A stretch of DNA of 5,055 bases from an uncultured Phascolarctobacterium sp. (GTDB lineage: Bacteria > Bacillota > Negativicutes > Acidaminococcales > Acidaminococcaceae): contig CALCUU010000129.1 of NCBI GenBank assembly GCA_937906915.1, positions 1 to 5,055 of the forward strand, written 5' to 3'. The translations under genes were made by a program, and so were the position numbers. Positions 1-5,055 of the stretch are shown here, in pieces. The notes under the pieces were generated by a model. That model did not search any database, was not told the origin of the DNA, and worked only from the letters and a program-made list of their open reading frames with translations. Position 1 is the stretch's first letter. Each line of letters begins with the position of its first letter.

Positions 1-1
1 G

Positions 2-331
2 CATTATAATATGCCCAAAGATGTGGAGAGTTATTACCAAGAAGCAGGGCGTGCCGGACGAGATGGCAAGCCTGCGGAATGTCTCTTGCTGTATGATAAG
101 GGTGATGTCGCCATTAACACTTATCTTATTGGACACGACCAGCCTGATTTGGCGTGGAAGGATAGGGAGCTGAAGCTTCTCGATAAAATGGTTACCTATT
201 GTGATACGTCAGGGTGCTTACGAAAATATTTGCTGGAATATTTTGGTGAGCGGGTTGCAAGTAACTGCAACAACTGTGGTAACTGTTCTCAGAATAAAGA
301 GGCAACCTGGCGACGCTTCTTGAAATTGTGA
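2..331 (+). CDS. recQ: RecQ-family ATP-dependent DNA helicase, 3' end, apparently C-terminally truncated
   Basis: This is the C-terminal part of a RecQ 3'-5' DNA helicase, an enzyme of recombination and stalled-fork repair. The frame is open from the window's left edge and reads HYN before the internal Met at base 11, as in full-length RecQ, so the true start lies upstream. Counting from that Met, residues 8-19 are helicase motif VI (YYQEAGRAGRDG, with arginine-finger candidates R14 and R17). Residues 60-92 are the zinc-binding domain, with C69 in GCLRKYLLEYFGE followed by C86, C89 and C92. The 17-3-3 cysteine spacing matches E. coli RecQ (C380, C397, C400, C403). The frame ends only 14 residues after the last cysteine, so the winged-helix RQC domain and HRDC domain are missing. 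Short catalytic-core RecQ proteins exist, but out-of-frame peptide after the stop suggests a frameshifted gene. Family identity is certain; whether the product is functional is not. Confidence 0.93.
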   Translation, partial: HYNMPKDVESYYQEAGRAGRDGKPAECLLLYDKGDVAINTYLIGHDQPDLAWKDRELKLLDKMVTYCDTSGCLRKYLLEYFGERVASNCNNCGNCSQNKEATWRRFLKL

Positions 332-425
332 TAAGTTTGTGTTGAGTTTTAATGAGCAGGGAAAAACTTTTGTCACAGCGAATTATATAAATGTAGATAT
401 TTGGAGATGTAGGGAGGTTTGGCTA
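304..425 (+). pseudogene. Possible out-of-frame remnant of the RecQ RQC domain
   Basis: Directly after the zinc domain of the helicase, the two other forward frames carry short peptides that could continue it. The frame starting at base 304 reads NLATLLEIVISLC before a stop at 343-345. The frame starting at base 324 reads NCDKFVLSFNEQGKTFVTA and stays open to a stop at 426-428. Joined, these give a pattern (a helix followed by a QGKTFVT-like segment) loosely like the start of a RecQ winged helix. Two frame changes in about 30 bases would be needed. This is inference from pattern only; 34 open codons can occur by chance, and the 3' end overlaps the ribosome binding site of the next gene. Confidence 0.3.
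412..417 (+). promoter_or_regulatory. Shine-Dalgarno GGGAGG that fixes the beta-CASP start at 425
   Basis: GGGAGG lies 7 nt before the ATG at 425. An in-frame TTG at 419 would add two residues, but it lies only 1 nt from this site, too close for initiation. The ATG at 425 is therefore the preferred start, and it places the usual MKITFLG beginning of the family at the N-terminus. Confidence 0.8.
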
Positions 426-2032
426 TGAAGATTACTTTTTTAGGTGCTGCTCGTGTTGTAACCGGTTCCTGTTATTTAGTTGAGACTAACAATAGAAAAA
501 TTCTTGTTGATTGTGGTATGTTCCAAGGCTCCAAGCTGGTGAAGGCGTTTAACGAGAAGGAGTTTCTCTTTAACCCTGCGGATATTGAAGCTGTTGTGCT
601 TACCCACGCCCACGTTGACCACAGCGGACTTTTGCCTAAGCTGGTGAAGCATGGCTTTAAAGGTAAGATTCACTGCACTAAATCTACCCAAGAACTTTGC
701 TCCATTCTTTTGCCGGACAGTGCTCACATTCAGGAAAGCGACGCAGAATTTGCTAACCGCAAGGGTATGCGTGCCGGTAAAAAATTGGTAGAGCCTCTCT
801 TTACCTTGGACGATGCCTACAAAGCCTTGACCATGTTTAAAATTCACGATTTTGATGAAGGGTTTAGCGTAATTCCGGGCATTACCGTTAAATTTAAGGT
901 GGCAGGTCATATTTTGGGCTCTGCTATCGTAGAAATGTGTGTGGAAGAAAGTGGCAAGCAGACCAAGCTCATCTTCACTGGTGATATTGGACAGCCTAAC
1001 CAACCCATTATCGAAGACCCTGCTAATCTGACCTGCTCTGATTTTGTGATTACAGAATCTACCTACGGCGACAGAACTCATGAAGTTTATGACAAAGAGG
1101 GCGAGCTGGCGCGTATCGTTAATGAAGCTGCAGAAAGCGGTGGCAATGTTGTTATCCCTGCCTTCGCAGTTGGGCGCACCCAAGTTTTGCTGTACTACTT
1201 CCAAAAATTGTTGAGTGAAGGTAAAATTCCGGAGATTCCTATTTACGTGGACAGCCCCATGGCAAATAAGGCAACCCATATTACCATGACTAACCCTGCT
1301 GAGGACGACGAAGAAGCTCAGGCTTTGTACGTGATGCAAGGTCGTCGTTTGGTGGATATGAAAAACCTGCACTTTACTGCTACAGCGGAAGAGTCTCGTG
1401 CCATCAACGATATGGACGGTGCGAAGATAATCATTTCTGCAAGCGGTATGGCAGATGCCGGACGCATTCTGCACCATTTGAAGCATAACCTTTGGAAAGA
1501 GAACACCATCGTAGTTTTCGCAGGCTTCCAAGCAGAAGGCACCATTGGTCGCAGATTACTTGATGGCGAAAAGAAAGTTAAGATTTTAGGCGAGGACATT
1601 CGTGTTAACGCCAAAATTTATAATATGAAGGGCTTCTCTGCCCACGCAGATAAGGAGCAGCTCCTTGCTTGGTTTGGCAAGATGACTGCTCAGCCTAAAG
1701 CATACTTCGTAACCCACGGTGAGTACGATGCTTCTTTGGCATTCGCTGATGAATTGCAACGAAAGATTGGCACCGCAACCTACATTCCCCAATTTGGTGA
1801 CTGCGTAGAAATTAACGGTACCGATTGGCGAGTAGAAGCTTCTCAACTGGTGGACGCTGTTCCCGAAGCTTTGGAACTGCGTGCTTACCTGCGTGGTATG
1901 GAAAAAGATTACCTGCGTCAACGCACCAAGATAGAGCAAATTGTTACTCGCGACGACGCAAAGGTGAAGCTTATCCGCAAAAAGCTGGAGAAGCTGCGTA
2001 AATATATGGATGACCTTTTCAGTGACCTGTAA
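425..2032 (+). CDS. Beta-CASP metallo-beta-lactamase-fold ribonuclease (CPSF73/YSH1-like)
   Basis: This is a complete 535-residue protein of the MBL-fold beta-CASP family, the group containing the CPSF-73 3'-end nuclease and bacterial RNA-processing enzymes. It is probably a cytoplasmic zinc-dependent RNA nuclease. Visible motifs, numbered from the ATG at 425: D29 in ILVDCG (motif 1), HAHVDH at 61-66 (motif 2), H162 in AGHILGSA (motif 3), D187 in FTGDIG (motif 4), E211 in ESTYG (motif A), H407 in GFSAHAD (motif B) and H431 in VTHGE (motif C). The beta-CASP cap also carries ASGMADAGRILHHL at 339-352. All metal ligands are present, so it should be active. From about residue 480 a charged helical tail rich in Lys, Arg and Leu (KVKLIRKKLEKLRKYM) looks like a coiled coil outside the core. 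It follows recQ by 93 nt and has no obvious strong terminator after it. RNA rather than DNA as substrate is inferred from the family. Confidence 0.93.
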   Translation: MKITFLGAARVVTGSCYLVETNNRKILVDCGMFQGSKLVKAFNEKEFLFNPADIEAVVLTHAHVDHSGLLPKLVKHGFKGKIHCTKSTQELCSILLPDSAHIQESDAEFANRKGMRAGKKLVEPLFTLDDAYKALTMFKIHDFDEGFSVIPGITVKFKVAGHILGSAIVEMCVEESGKQTKLIFTGDIGQPNQPIIEDPANLTCSDFVITESTYGDRTHEVYDKEGELARIVNEAAESGGNVVIPAFAVGRTQVLLYYFQKLLSEGKIPEIPIYVDSPMANKATHITMTNPAEDDEEAQALYVMQGRRLVDMKNLHFTATAEESRAINDMDGAKIIISASGMADAGRILHHLKHNLWKENTIVVFAGFQAEGTIGRRLLDGEKKVKILGEDIRVNAKIYNMKGFSAHADKEQLLAWFGKMTAQPKAYFVTHGEYDASLAFADELQRKIGTATYIPQFGDCVEINGTDWRVEASQLVDAVPEALELRAYLRGMEKDYLRQRTKIEQIVTRDDAKVKLIRKKLEKLRKYMDDLFSDL

Positions 2033-2122
2033 GGTGTCTACTAAATACGCTACAAGAATTTGTAAAGTATAATACAAAACAGAAGAGTTTTATGTAATTC
2101 CTAAAATTTTACTCGATTTGGG

Positions 2123-2151
2123 TTGACAGATGACAGACTCATTGTTATACT
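2123..2151 (+). promoter_or_regulatory. Sigma-A-type promoter of the T-box/lyase/TRAP operon
   Basis: A perfect -35 TTGACA (2123-2128) and a -10 TATACT (2146-2151, five of six matches to TATAAT) are separated by exactly 17 nt. Transcription should start near 2158-2160, just upstream of the T-box Stem I, where a leader promoter is expected. The A/T-rich stretch from the beta-CASP stop to here (2033-2122) contains only a weak TTTGTA/TACAAA inverted repeat (2059-2064 and 2073-2078) and no gene that I can see. Confidence 0.85.
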
Positions 2152-2157
2152 ATGTTT

Positions 2158-2395
2158 AATTTTTGAAACAAAAATGTAACATTGTAGAAGCGATGAACGG
2201 GAATGAAATAAAAGCACGTTTTAGAGATTCAGCGGTTGGTGCAAGCTGAAAGGTTGGTTTTATCTTCTCTCACCCGCGAGCCCTTTTCCTGAAAGAGAGT
2301 AGGGAAAAGCGTGAGGCTGCGTTAAAGTTTTGAGTATAATATTAGGGTGGTACCGCGTATCCACGCCCCTATCAGCAATGCTGGTAGGGGCTTTT
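2158..2395 (+). ncRNA. T-box riboswitch leader, probable leucine specifier (CUC)
   Basis: This 5' leader senses uncharged tRNA and lets RNA polymerase past a terminator when the cognate amino acid is scarce. The hallmark T-box AGGGTGGTACCGCG is at 2344-2357. AGGG 2344-2347 pairs with CCCT 2367-2370 and GCGT 2355-2358 with ACGC 2363-2366, leaving the canonical 7-nt UGGUACC bulge (2348-2354) that binds the tRNA NCCA end. Stem I shows a kink-turn (GATGA 2192-2196 opposite GAG 2278-2280), a CGGG/CCCG helix (2198-2201/2273-2276), an upper helix ATAAAA/TTTTAT, AGAGA at 2223-2227 and a TTCAGC/GCTGAA distal hairpin with GGTTGGTG in its loop. Stem III is about 2283-2290 with 2302-2309. In the specifier loop the triplet before the conserved purine (A2272) is CTC 2269-2271, a Leu codon. 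U2351 would pair with discriminator A73, as in tRNA-Leu; bacterial tRNA-Ser, the next alternative, normally has G73. The class is certain; the specifier is a hand-folded prediction. Confidence 0.92.
2365..2395 (+). terminator. Rho-independent terminator of the T-box, competing with the antiterminator
   Basis: GCCCCTA (2365-2371) pairs with TAGGGGC (2385-2391), extended inward by TCAGC/GCTGG with one G-U pair, giving a 12-bp stem and an AAT loop, followed by TTTT. The 5' arm shares bases 2365-2370 with the antiterminator, so the two structures are mutually exclusive. It lies 21 nt before the lyase start codon and gates the whole downstream operon. Confidence 0.92.
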
Positions 2396-2416
2396 ATATT
2401 TGAAGGAGATGTTTAG

Positions 2417-3280
2417 ATGAACACGAGAAAGGCGTTGCGCCAAAGGCTAAAGCAAAAAGAAATCTTGATGCTACCGGGCGTGTACGATGCTTTAACAGCC
2501 AAGATTGCCCTATCAGTTGGCTTTGAAGGTTTGGTAATGGGTGGTTACGGTGTGGCTGCTTCAAGATTGGGCGAGCCTGACGTTGGCTACCTATCCATGA
2601 CGGAGATGGCAGAAGCCTTGCGAGGCATTAAGCGTGCGGCAAATGTTCCTCTTTTTGCAGATGGCGATACAGGCTACGGAAATGCTTTAAGCGTAATGCG
2701 CACCGTTCGTGAATACGAAGCTGCCGGAGCGGACGCAATTCTTTTTGAAGACCAGGTTTGGCCCAAGCGTTGCGGTCACATGGCTGGCAAGCAGGTTATC
2801 GACGCAGAAGAGCACGCTAAGAAATTACGAGCTGCCGTTGATGCAAAAACAGATGAAGACACCATCATCATTGCCCGTACAGATTCAAGAGCTGTCCTCG
2901 GATTGGACGCTGCTATTGAACGTGGCAAGCTGTACCTAGCAAGCGGGGCAGAGGCGCTCTTCGTGGAAGCTCCTCAAAACGAATGGGAGCTGGAAGAAAT
3001 CCGTAAGCAATTCCCAGACACAATCCTCTTGGCAAATATGATTGAAGGTGGCAAAACACCTTACCTTAACGCCAAGGATTTGGAAAATATCGGTTATGAC
3101 GTAGTATTCTATCCTTGCACCTCCGTTTACACAGTGACAAAGGCATTTACAGAAGTGCTAAGAGCTTTGCGAGACGAAGGCACAACCCTAGGGGCTAGGG
3201 ATAAGATGCTAGACTTTACTCAGTTTAATAATTTTATCGGCTTGAATGACTATAACGAGCTGGATAAAAAGTATAAATAA
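2417..3280 (+). CDS. Isocitrate lyase/PEP mutase superfamily C-C lyase (2-methylisocitrate or 2,3-dimethylmalate lyase-like)
   Basis: This 287-residue protein is a cytoplasmic Mg2+-dependent TIM-barrel enzyme of the isocitrate lyase/PEP mutase superfamily. Members cleave 2-hydroxy-dicarboxylates or tricarboxylates, or decarboxylate oxaloacetate. Motifs: LPGVYDALTAKIA at 19-31, ADGDTGYGN at 81-89 with metal-binding D82 and D84, FEDQ at 110-113, the catalytic loop KRCGH at 117-121 with nucleophile/acid C119, IARTDSR at 152-158, and LANMIEGGKTP at 205-215. The KRCGH loop marks a lyase and argues against PEP mutase or phosphonopyruvate hydrolase. Length matches methylisocitrate lyase and 2,3-dimethylmalate lyase; I cannot tell which substrate it uses. 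AAGGAG (2403-2408) is 8 nt before the ATG. It is the first gene after the T-box terminator and precedes a TRAP transporter by 52 nt, so its substrate may be what the transporter imports. No prpC- or prpD-like gene is in the window to support the methylcitrate cycle. Confidence 0.9.
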   Translation: MNTRKALRQRLKQKEILMLPGVYDALTAKIALSVGFEGLVMGGYGVAASRLGEPDVGYLSMTEMAEALRGIKRAANVPLFADGDTGYGNALSVMRTVREYEAAGADAILFEDQVWPKRCGHMAGKQVIDAEEHAKKLRAAVDAKTDEDTIIIARTDSRAVLGLDAAIERGKLYLASGAEALFVEAPQNEWELEEIRKQFPDTILLANMIEGGKTPYLNAKDLENIGYDVVFYPCTSVYTVTKAFTEVLRALRDEGTTLGARDKMLDFTQFNNFIGLNDYNELDKKYK

Positions 3281-3332
3281 AAATATTAAATGTTAAGAAA
3301 AGCTAAGGCTTTAAAGGAAAGGATGTTTTATT

Positions 3333-4340
3333 ATGAAATGGACTAAAAAATTCGCAGTAGCAGCATTGGCAGCAGCAATGGCATTGACCGTAGCAGGTTG
3401 CGGCGGTGGAGATAAAAAGGCAGACCAAAAAGTTACCTTGAAAATGGCAACTGCTCTTCCTTCCAGCCATCCGCTGGTAAAAGCAATGGATACTTTGAAA
3501 GCAAAAGCTAACGAAAAATCTAAAGGCTCTGTTACCATTCAAATTTATCCCGCTGGCCAATTGTACAACGATAAAAACATGAACGACGCAATCATCTCCG
3601 GTGGTATCGACATGGGCTTGAACACCGTAGGTCGTTGGGCAACCATCGTTCCCGCAATGGATATCTTCGACGTTCCCTTTATTTTCCCCAGCTATGAAAA
3701 AGTTGACAAAGCAATCGACAGCGGCTTGGGTGAAAAACTTGGTGCAGAACTGCTGAAAAAAGGCGTTCGTCCGTTGATTTGGGCTGACTACGGCTTCGTT
3801 CAATACGCTAATAACAAAAAACTGGTTAAAACTCCTGCTGACTTTGACGGCTTGAAAATCCGTGGCTACAGCAAATACTCTGCTGAAACCATTAAAGCTA
3901 TGGGCGCTTCTTCCGTAACCATGGGCTCCAGCGAAGTTTACATGGGCATCCAACGTGGTACCATTGATGGCCAAACCTCCGGCACCACTGCAATGCGTGA
4001 CCGCAAAATGTATGAAGTTCATAAATATTTGACCGTTACCAACCATGCTTCCCCGGAATTCATCGTTGCTATCAACGAAAAATCCTACAGCAAACTGAAT
4101 GCTGACCAAAAGAAAGCTCTCGACGCAGCTGCTCTCGAAGTTCGCGACATGATTCGTGCTAACGCAAAAGCAGAAGACCTGAAAGCATTGGCAGATTTGA
4201 AAGCTAAAGGCATGGAAGTTTACGAAGTTCCTGAAAACGAACTCCAAGCTTGGCGCGACGCTACCAAACCGGTTTGGGATCTCTTCATTAAAGAAAACGG
4301 CAAGTTCGGTCAAGAATTGATTGATATCTGCGTAAAATAA
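3333..4340 (+). CDS. dctP: TRAP transporter solute-binding lipoprotein, DctP family
   Basis: This 335-residue extracytoplasmic binding protein delivers an organic acid to the DctQM membrane complex, which runs on an ion gradient rather than ATP. Residues 1-22 are a lipoprotein signal (KK, then an Ala-rich core) with lipobox LTVAGC; C23 is the acylated residue, so it is anchored to the cell surface. The mature domain has the DctP pattern: YPAGQLYND at 72-80, FDVPFIFPS at 112-120, and GLKIRGYS at 173-180, where R177 is the family arginine that binds the substrate carboxylate. SSEVYMGIQRGTIDGQ follows at 199-214. The presence of the arginine supports a carboxylate ligand; which one cannot be read. 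A GGA at 3321-3323 lies 9 nt before the ATG. Codon use is strongly biased (few TTA, CTA or TCA codons), suggesting high expression, as expected for a binding protein needed in excess. No clear terminator separates it from the lyase. Confidence 0.95.
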   Translation: MKWTKKFAVAALAAAMALTVAGCGGGDKKADQKVTLKMATALPSSHPLVKAMDTLKAKANEKSKGSVTIQIYPAGQLYNDKNMNDAIISGGIDMGLNTVGRWATIVPAMDIFDVPFIFPSYEKVDKAIDSGLGEKLGAELLKKGVRPLIWADYGFVQYANNKKLVKTPADFDGLKIRGYSKYSAETIKAMGASSVTMGSSEVYMGIQRGTIDGQTSGTTAMRDRKMYEVHKYLTVTNHASPEFIVAINEKSYSKLNADQKKALDAAALEVRDMIRANAKAEDLKALADLKAKGMEVYEVPENELQAWRDATKPVWDLFIKENGKFGQELIDICVK

Positions 4341-4352
4341 TTAGTTTTTCCA

Positions 4353-4374
4353 GAGCCGCCTTAACCGGCGGCTC
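4353..4374 (+). terminator. GC-rich intercistronic hairpin between dctP and dctQ (leaky attenuator or mRNA stabiliser)
   Basis: GAGCCGCC (4353-4360) and GGCGGCTC (4367-4374) form a perfect 8-bp stem with loop TTAACC. Only ATTTAAG follows, not a full T-run, so complete termination is unlikely. Its place just after the binding-protein gene fits a device that protects the dctP 3' end or lets only part of transcription continue, giving more DctP than DctQM. Confidence 0.6.
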
Positions 4375-4397
4375 ATTTAAGAAATGAGTGTGTTATC

Positions 4398-4925
4398 GTG
4401 GAAAGTTTCATTAAATCTTATGAAAAATTTGTCAACGCTATAACAAAATTATGCGGTGTTATCGCAGGTGCCTTGGTGCTCTTCACAGGCTTTATGATTG
4501 TATATGAAGTAATCTGCCGTGGCGTGTTCAATGCTCCTACTGAATGGGTAATGGAAATTTCCACCTATTGTGTTGTTGTAGCAGGCTTTTTGGGTATGGG
4601 CGTAACTTACGCTGGCAAAAAGCATATTCACGTAGAATTGGTTGTAAGTAATTTTTCTCCTAAGACCCGTTGCTACATTGAAGTTTTAACTTGTATCGCA
4701 GGTATTTTCTACAGCTTCGTCTTTGCAGTAGAAGCTTGGGAAATGACCATGCGTTCCTTGGAGTTCAATAACTGCGCTCCGTCTACCTTGGGTACTCCGC
4801 TGTGGATTCCTCAAATCTCCATGCCTATCGGTATGGCAGTGTTGTTCCTGCAAATTATTAAAACCTTGTTGATTGATATTAACAAAATCCAAAAAGATGA
4901 TTTCGAGAAGGAGGTAGCAAAATGA
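4398..4925 (+). CDS. dctQ: TRAP transporter small permease subunit, DctQ family
   Basis: This 175-residue membrane protein is the small subunit of the TRAP transporter and pairs with DctM. It shows the usual four hydrophobic helices at about 17-38, 51-70, 92-113 and 138-159, with the family pattern VFNAPTEWVMEIS at 43-55 between helices 1 and 2 and GKKHIHVELV at 73-82 after helix 2. The start is GTG at 4398. There is no in-frame ATG upstream, and the first internal Met (residue 33) lies inside helix 1. No good Shine-Dalgarno is visible before the GTG, so translation is probably weak, which with the upstream hairpin would lower DctQM relative to DctP. The gene's last codons contain the strong ribosome binding site of dctM, and the two genes overlap by ATGA, indicating translational coupling. 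Confidence 0.93.
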   Translation: MESFIKSYEKFVNAITKLCGVIAGALVLFTGFMIVYEVICRGVFNAPTEWVMEISTYCVVVAGFLGMGVTYAGKKHIHVELVVSNFSPKTRCYIEVLTCIAGIFYSFVFAVEAWEMTMRSLEFNNCAPSTLGTPLWIPQISMPIGMAVLFLQIIKTLLIDINKIQKDDFEKEVAK

Positions 4926-5055
4926 TTGTAGGCTTTACTCTCTTACTCTTAATCCTCTTGGCTTCCGGTTTGCCCGTTGCCTTTTCCTTGGGCTTGGGTG
5001 GCGTTGCCGGTATGATTCTCTTTATGGGTGGCGATGGTGCGTTGGCACAGATTCC
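4922..5055 (+). CDS. dctM: TRAP transporter large permease subunit, DctM family, 5' fragment
   Basis: This is the start of the large membrane subunit that forms the transport pathway of the TRAP system. The ATG at 4922 overlaps the dctQ stop (ATGA), with AAGGAGG at 4908-4914 and a 7-nt spacer, an excellent ribosome binding site. The 44 complete codons give a hydrophobic N-terminal helix and the DctM hallmark GLPVAFSLGLGG (residues 16-27). The rest lies beyond the window; the family is usually about 425 residues, so roughly 90% is unseen. The frame is open to the last base. Confidence 0.93.
   Translation, partial: MIVGFTLLLLILLASGLPVAFSLGLGGVAGMILFMGGDGALAQI

Noticed and set aside
370..399. 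Possible promoter for the beta-CASP gene: TTGTCA (370-375) and TAGATA (394-399), 18-nt spacer
   Set aside because: The -10 matches only three of six consensus bases; too weak to annotate, although this spacer could hold some promoter.
476..1531. Long open frame on the minus strand (351 codons) opposite the beta-CASP gene
   Set aside because: The + strand frame carries every expected catalytic motif and a ribosome binding site. The minus frame has no recognisable domain and arises because the sense gene rarely uses TTA, CTA or TCA in that register.
2068..2073. Perfect TATAAT that could be a second promoter after the beta-CASP gene
   Set aside because: No acceptable -35 lies 16-18 nt upstream (the bases there are ATACGC) and there is no extended -10 TG. 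It is probably chance in A/T-rich DNA.
1586..2077. Minus-strand open frame of 163 codons at the 3' end of the beta-CASP gene
   Set aside because: No domain, no convincing start signal, and it lies almost wholly opposite conserved coding sequence.
2059..2078. TTTGTA/TACAAA inverted repeat as terminator of the beta-CASP gene
   Set aside because: It is a 6-bp, nearly all A/T stem with an 8-nt loop and no following T-run; too unstable to act as an intrinsic terminator.
3295..3312. AAAGC/GCTTT inverted repeat between the lyase and dctP
   Set aside because: It is a 5-bp stem without a T-tract; not a credible terminator, so the operon is treated as continuous.
3303..4313. Long open frame on the minus strand (336 codons) opposite dctP
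   Set aside because: It is a codon-bias shadow of a highly biased gene; its translation is rich in Cys, Phe and His with no domain, while the + strand encodes an unmistakable DctP lipoprotein.
1..5055. CRISPR arrays, insertion sequences, tRNA or rRNA genes, phage or defence genes
   Set aside because: No repeat-spacer pattern, transposase, terminal inverted repeats or structural RNA genes other than the T-box leader were seen on either strand.

Overview
The window looks like ordinary chromosome from a Bacillota-type anaerobe of moderate G+C, most likely a member of the Negativicutes. The main reasons are a tRNA-sensing T-box leader (typical of Bacillota), strong AAGGAG-type ribosome binding sites, and a DctPQM TRAP transporter whose solute-binding protein is made as a lipoprotein (LTVAGC lipobox). 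The Negativicutes placement is a judgement from protein style, not a database result. All genes read on the + strand.

Region 1 (1-about 425) holds the 3' end of a recQ DNA helicase. Motif VI and the four-cysteine zinc site are intact, but the frame stops soon after the last zinc cysteine, so the winged-helix (RQC) and HRDC domains are absent. The next ~100 bases contain out-of-frame peptide segments that could be the decayed remainder. Region 2 (425-2032) is a complete beta-CASP metallo-beta-lactamase-fold protein with all nuclease motifs, probably an RNA-processing nuclease. Region 3 (2033-2416) is non-coding. It holds a near-consensus sigma-A promoter and a T-box leader with Stem I, Stem III, a canonical antiterminator (7-nt UGGUACC bulge) and a competing terminator. 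My folding places CUC (Leu) as the specifier, and the U in the UGGU bulge fits the A discriminator base of tRNA-Leu.

Region 4 (2417-5055) is the operon downstream of that leader: an isocitrate lyase/PEP mutase superfamily C-C lyase with the catalytic KRCGH motif, then dctP (lipoprotein binding protein), an intercistronic GC hairpin, dctQ (small membrane subunit) and dctM (large membrane subunit, cut by the window end). dctQ and dctM overlap by ATGA. No strong terminator separates the lyase from dctP, so read-through of the T-box should reach the transporter.

The most interesting point is the pairing of regions 3 and 4: a carboxylate importer and a carbon-carbon lyase that appear to be switched on when a tRNA, probably tRNA-Leu, is uncharged. 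This suggests that the imported organic acid and the lyase feed, or salvage into, branched-chain amino acid synthesis. The transporter substrate and lyase reaction cannot be read from the sequence.
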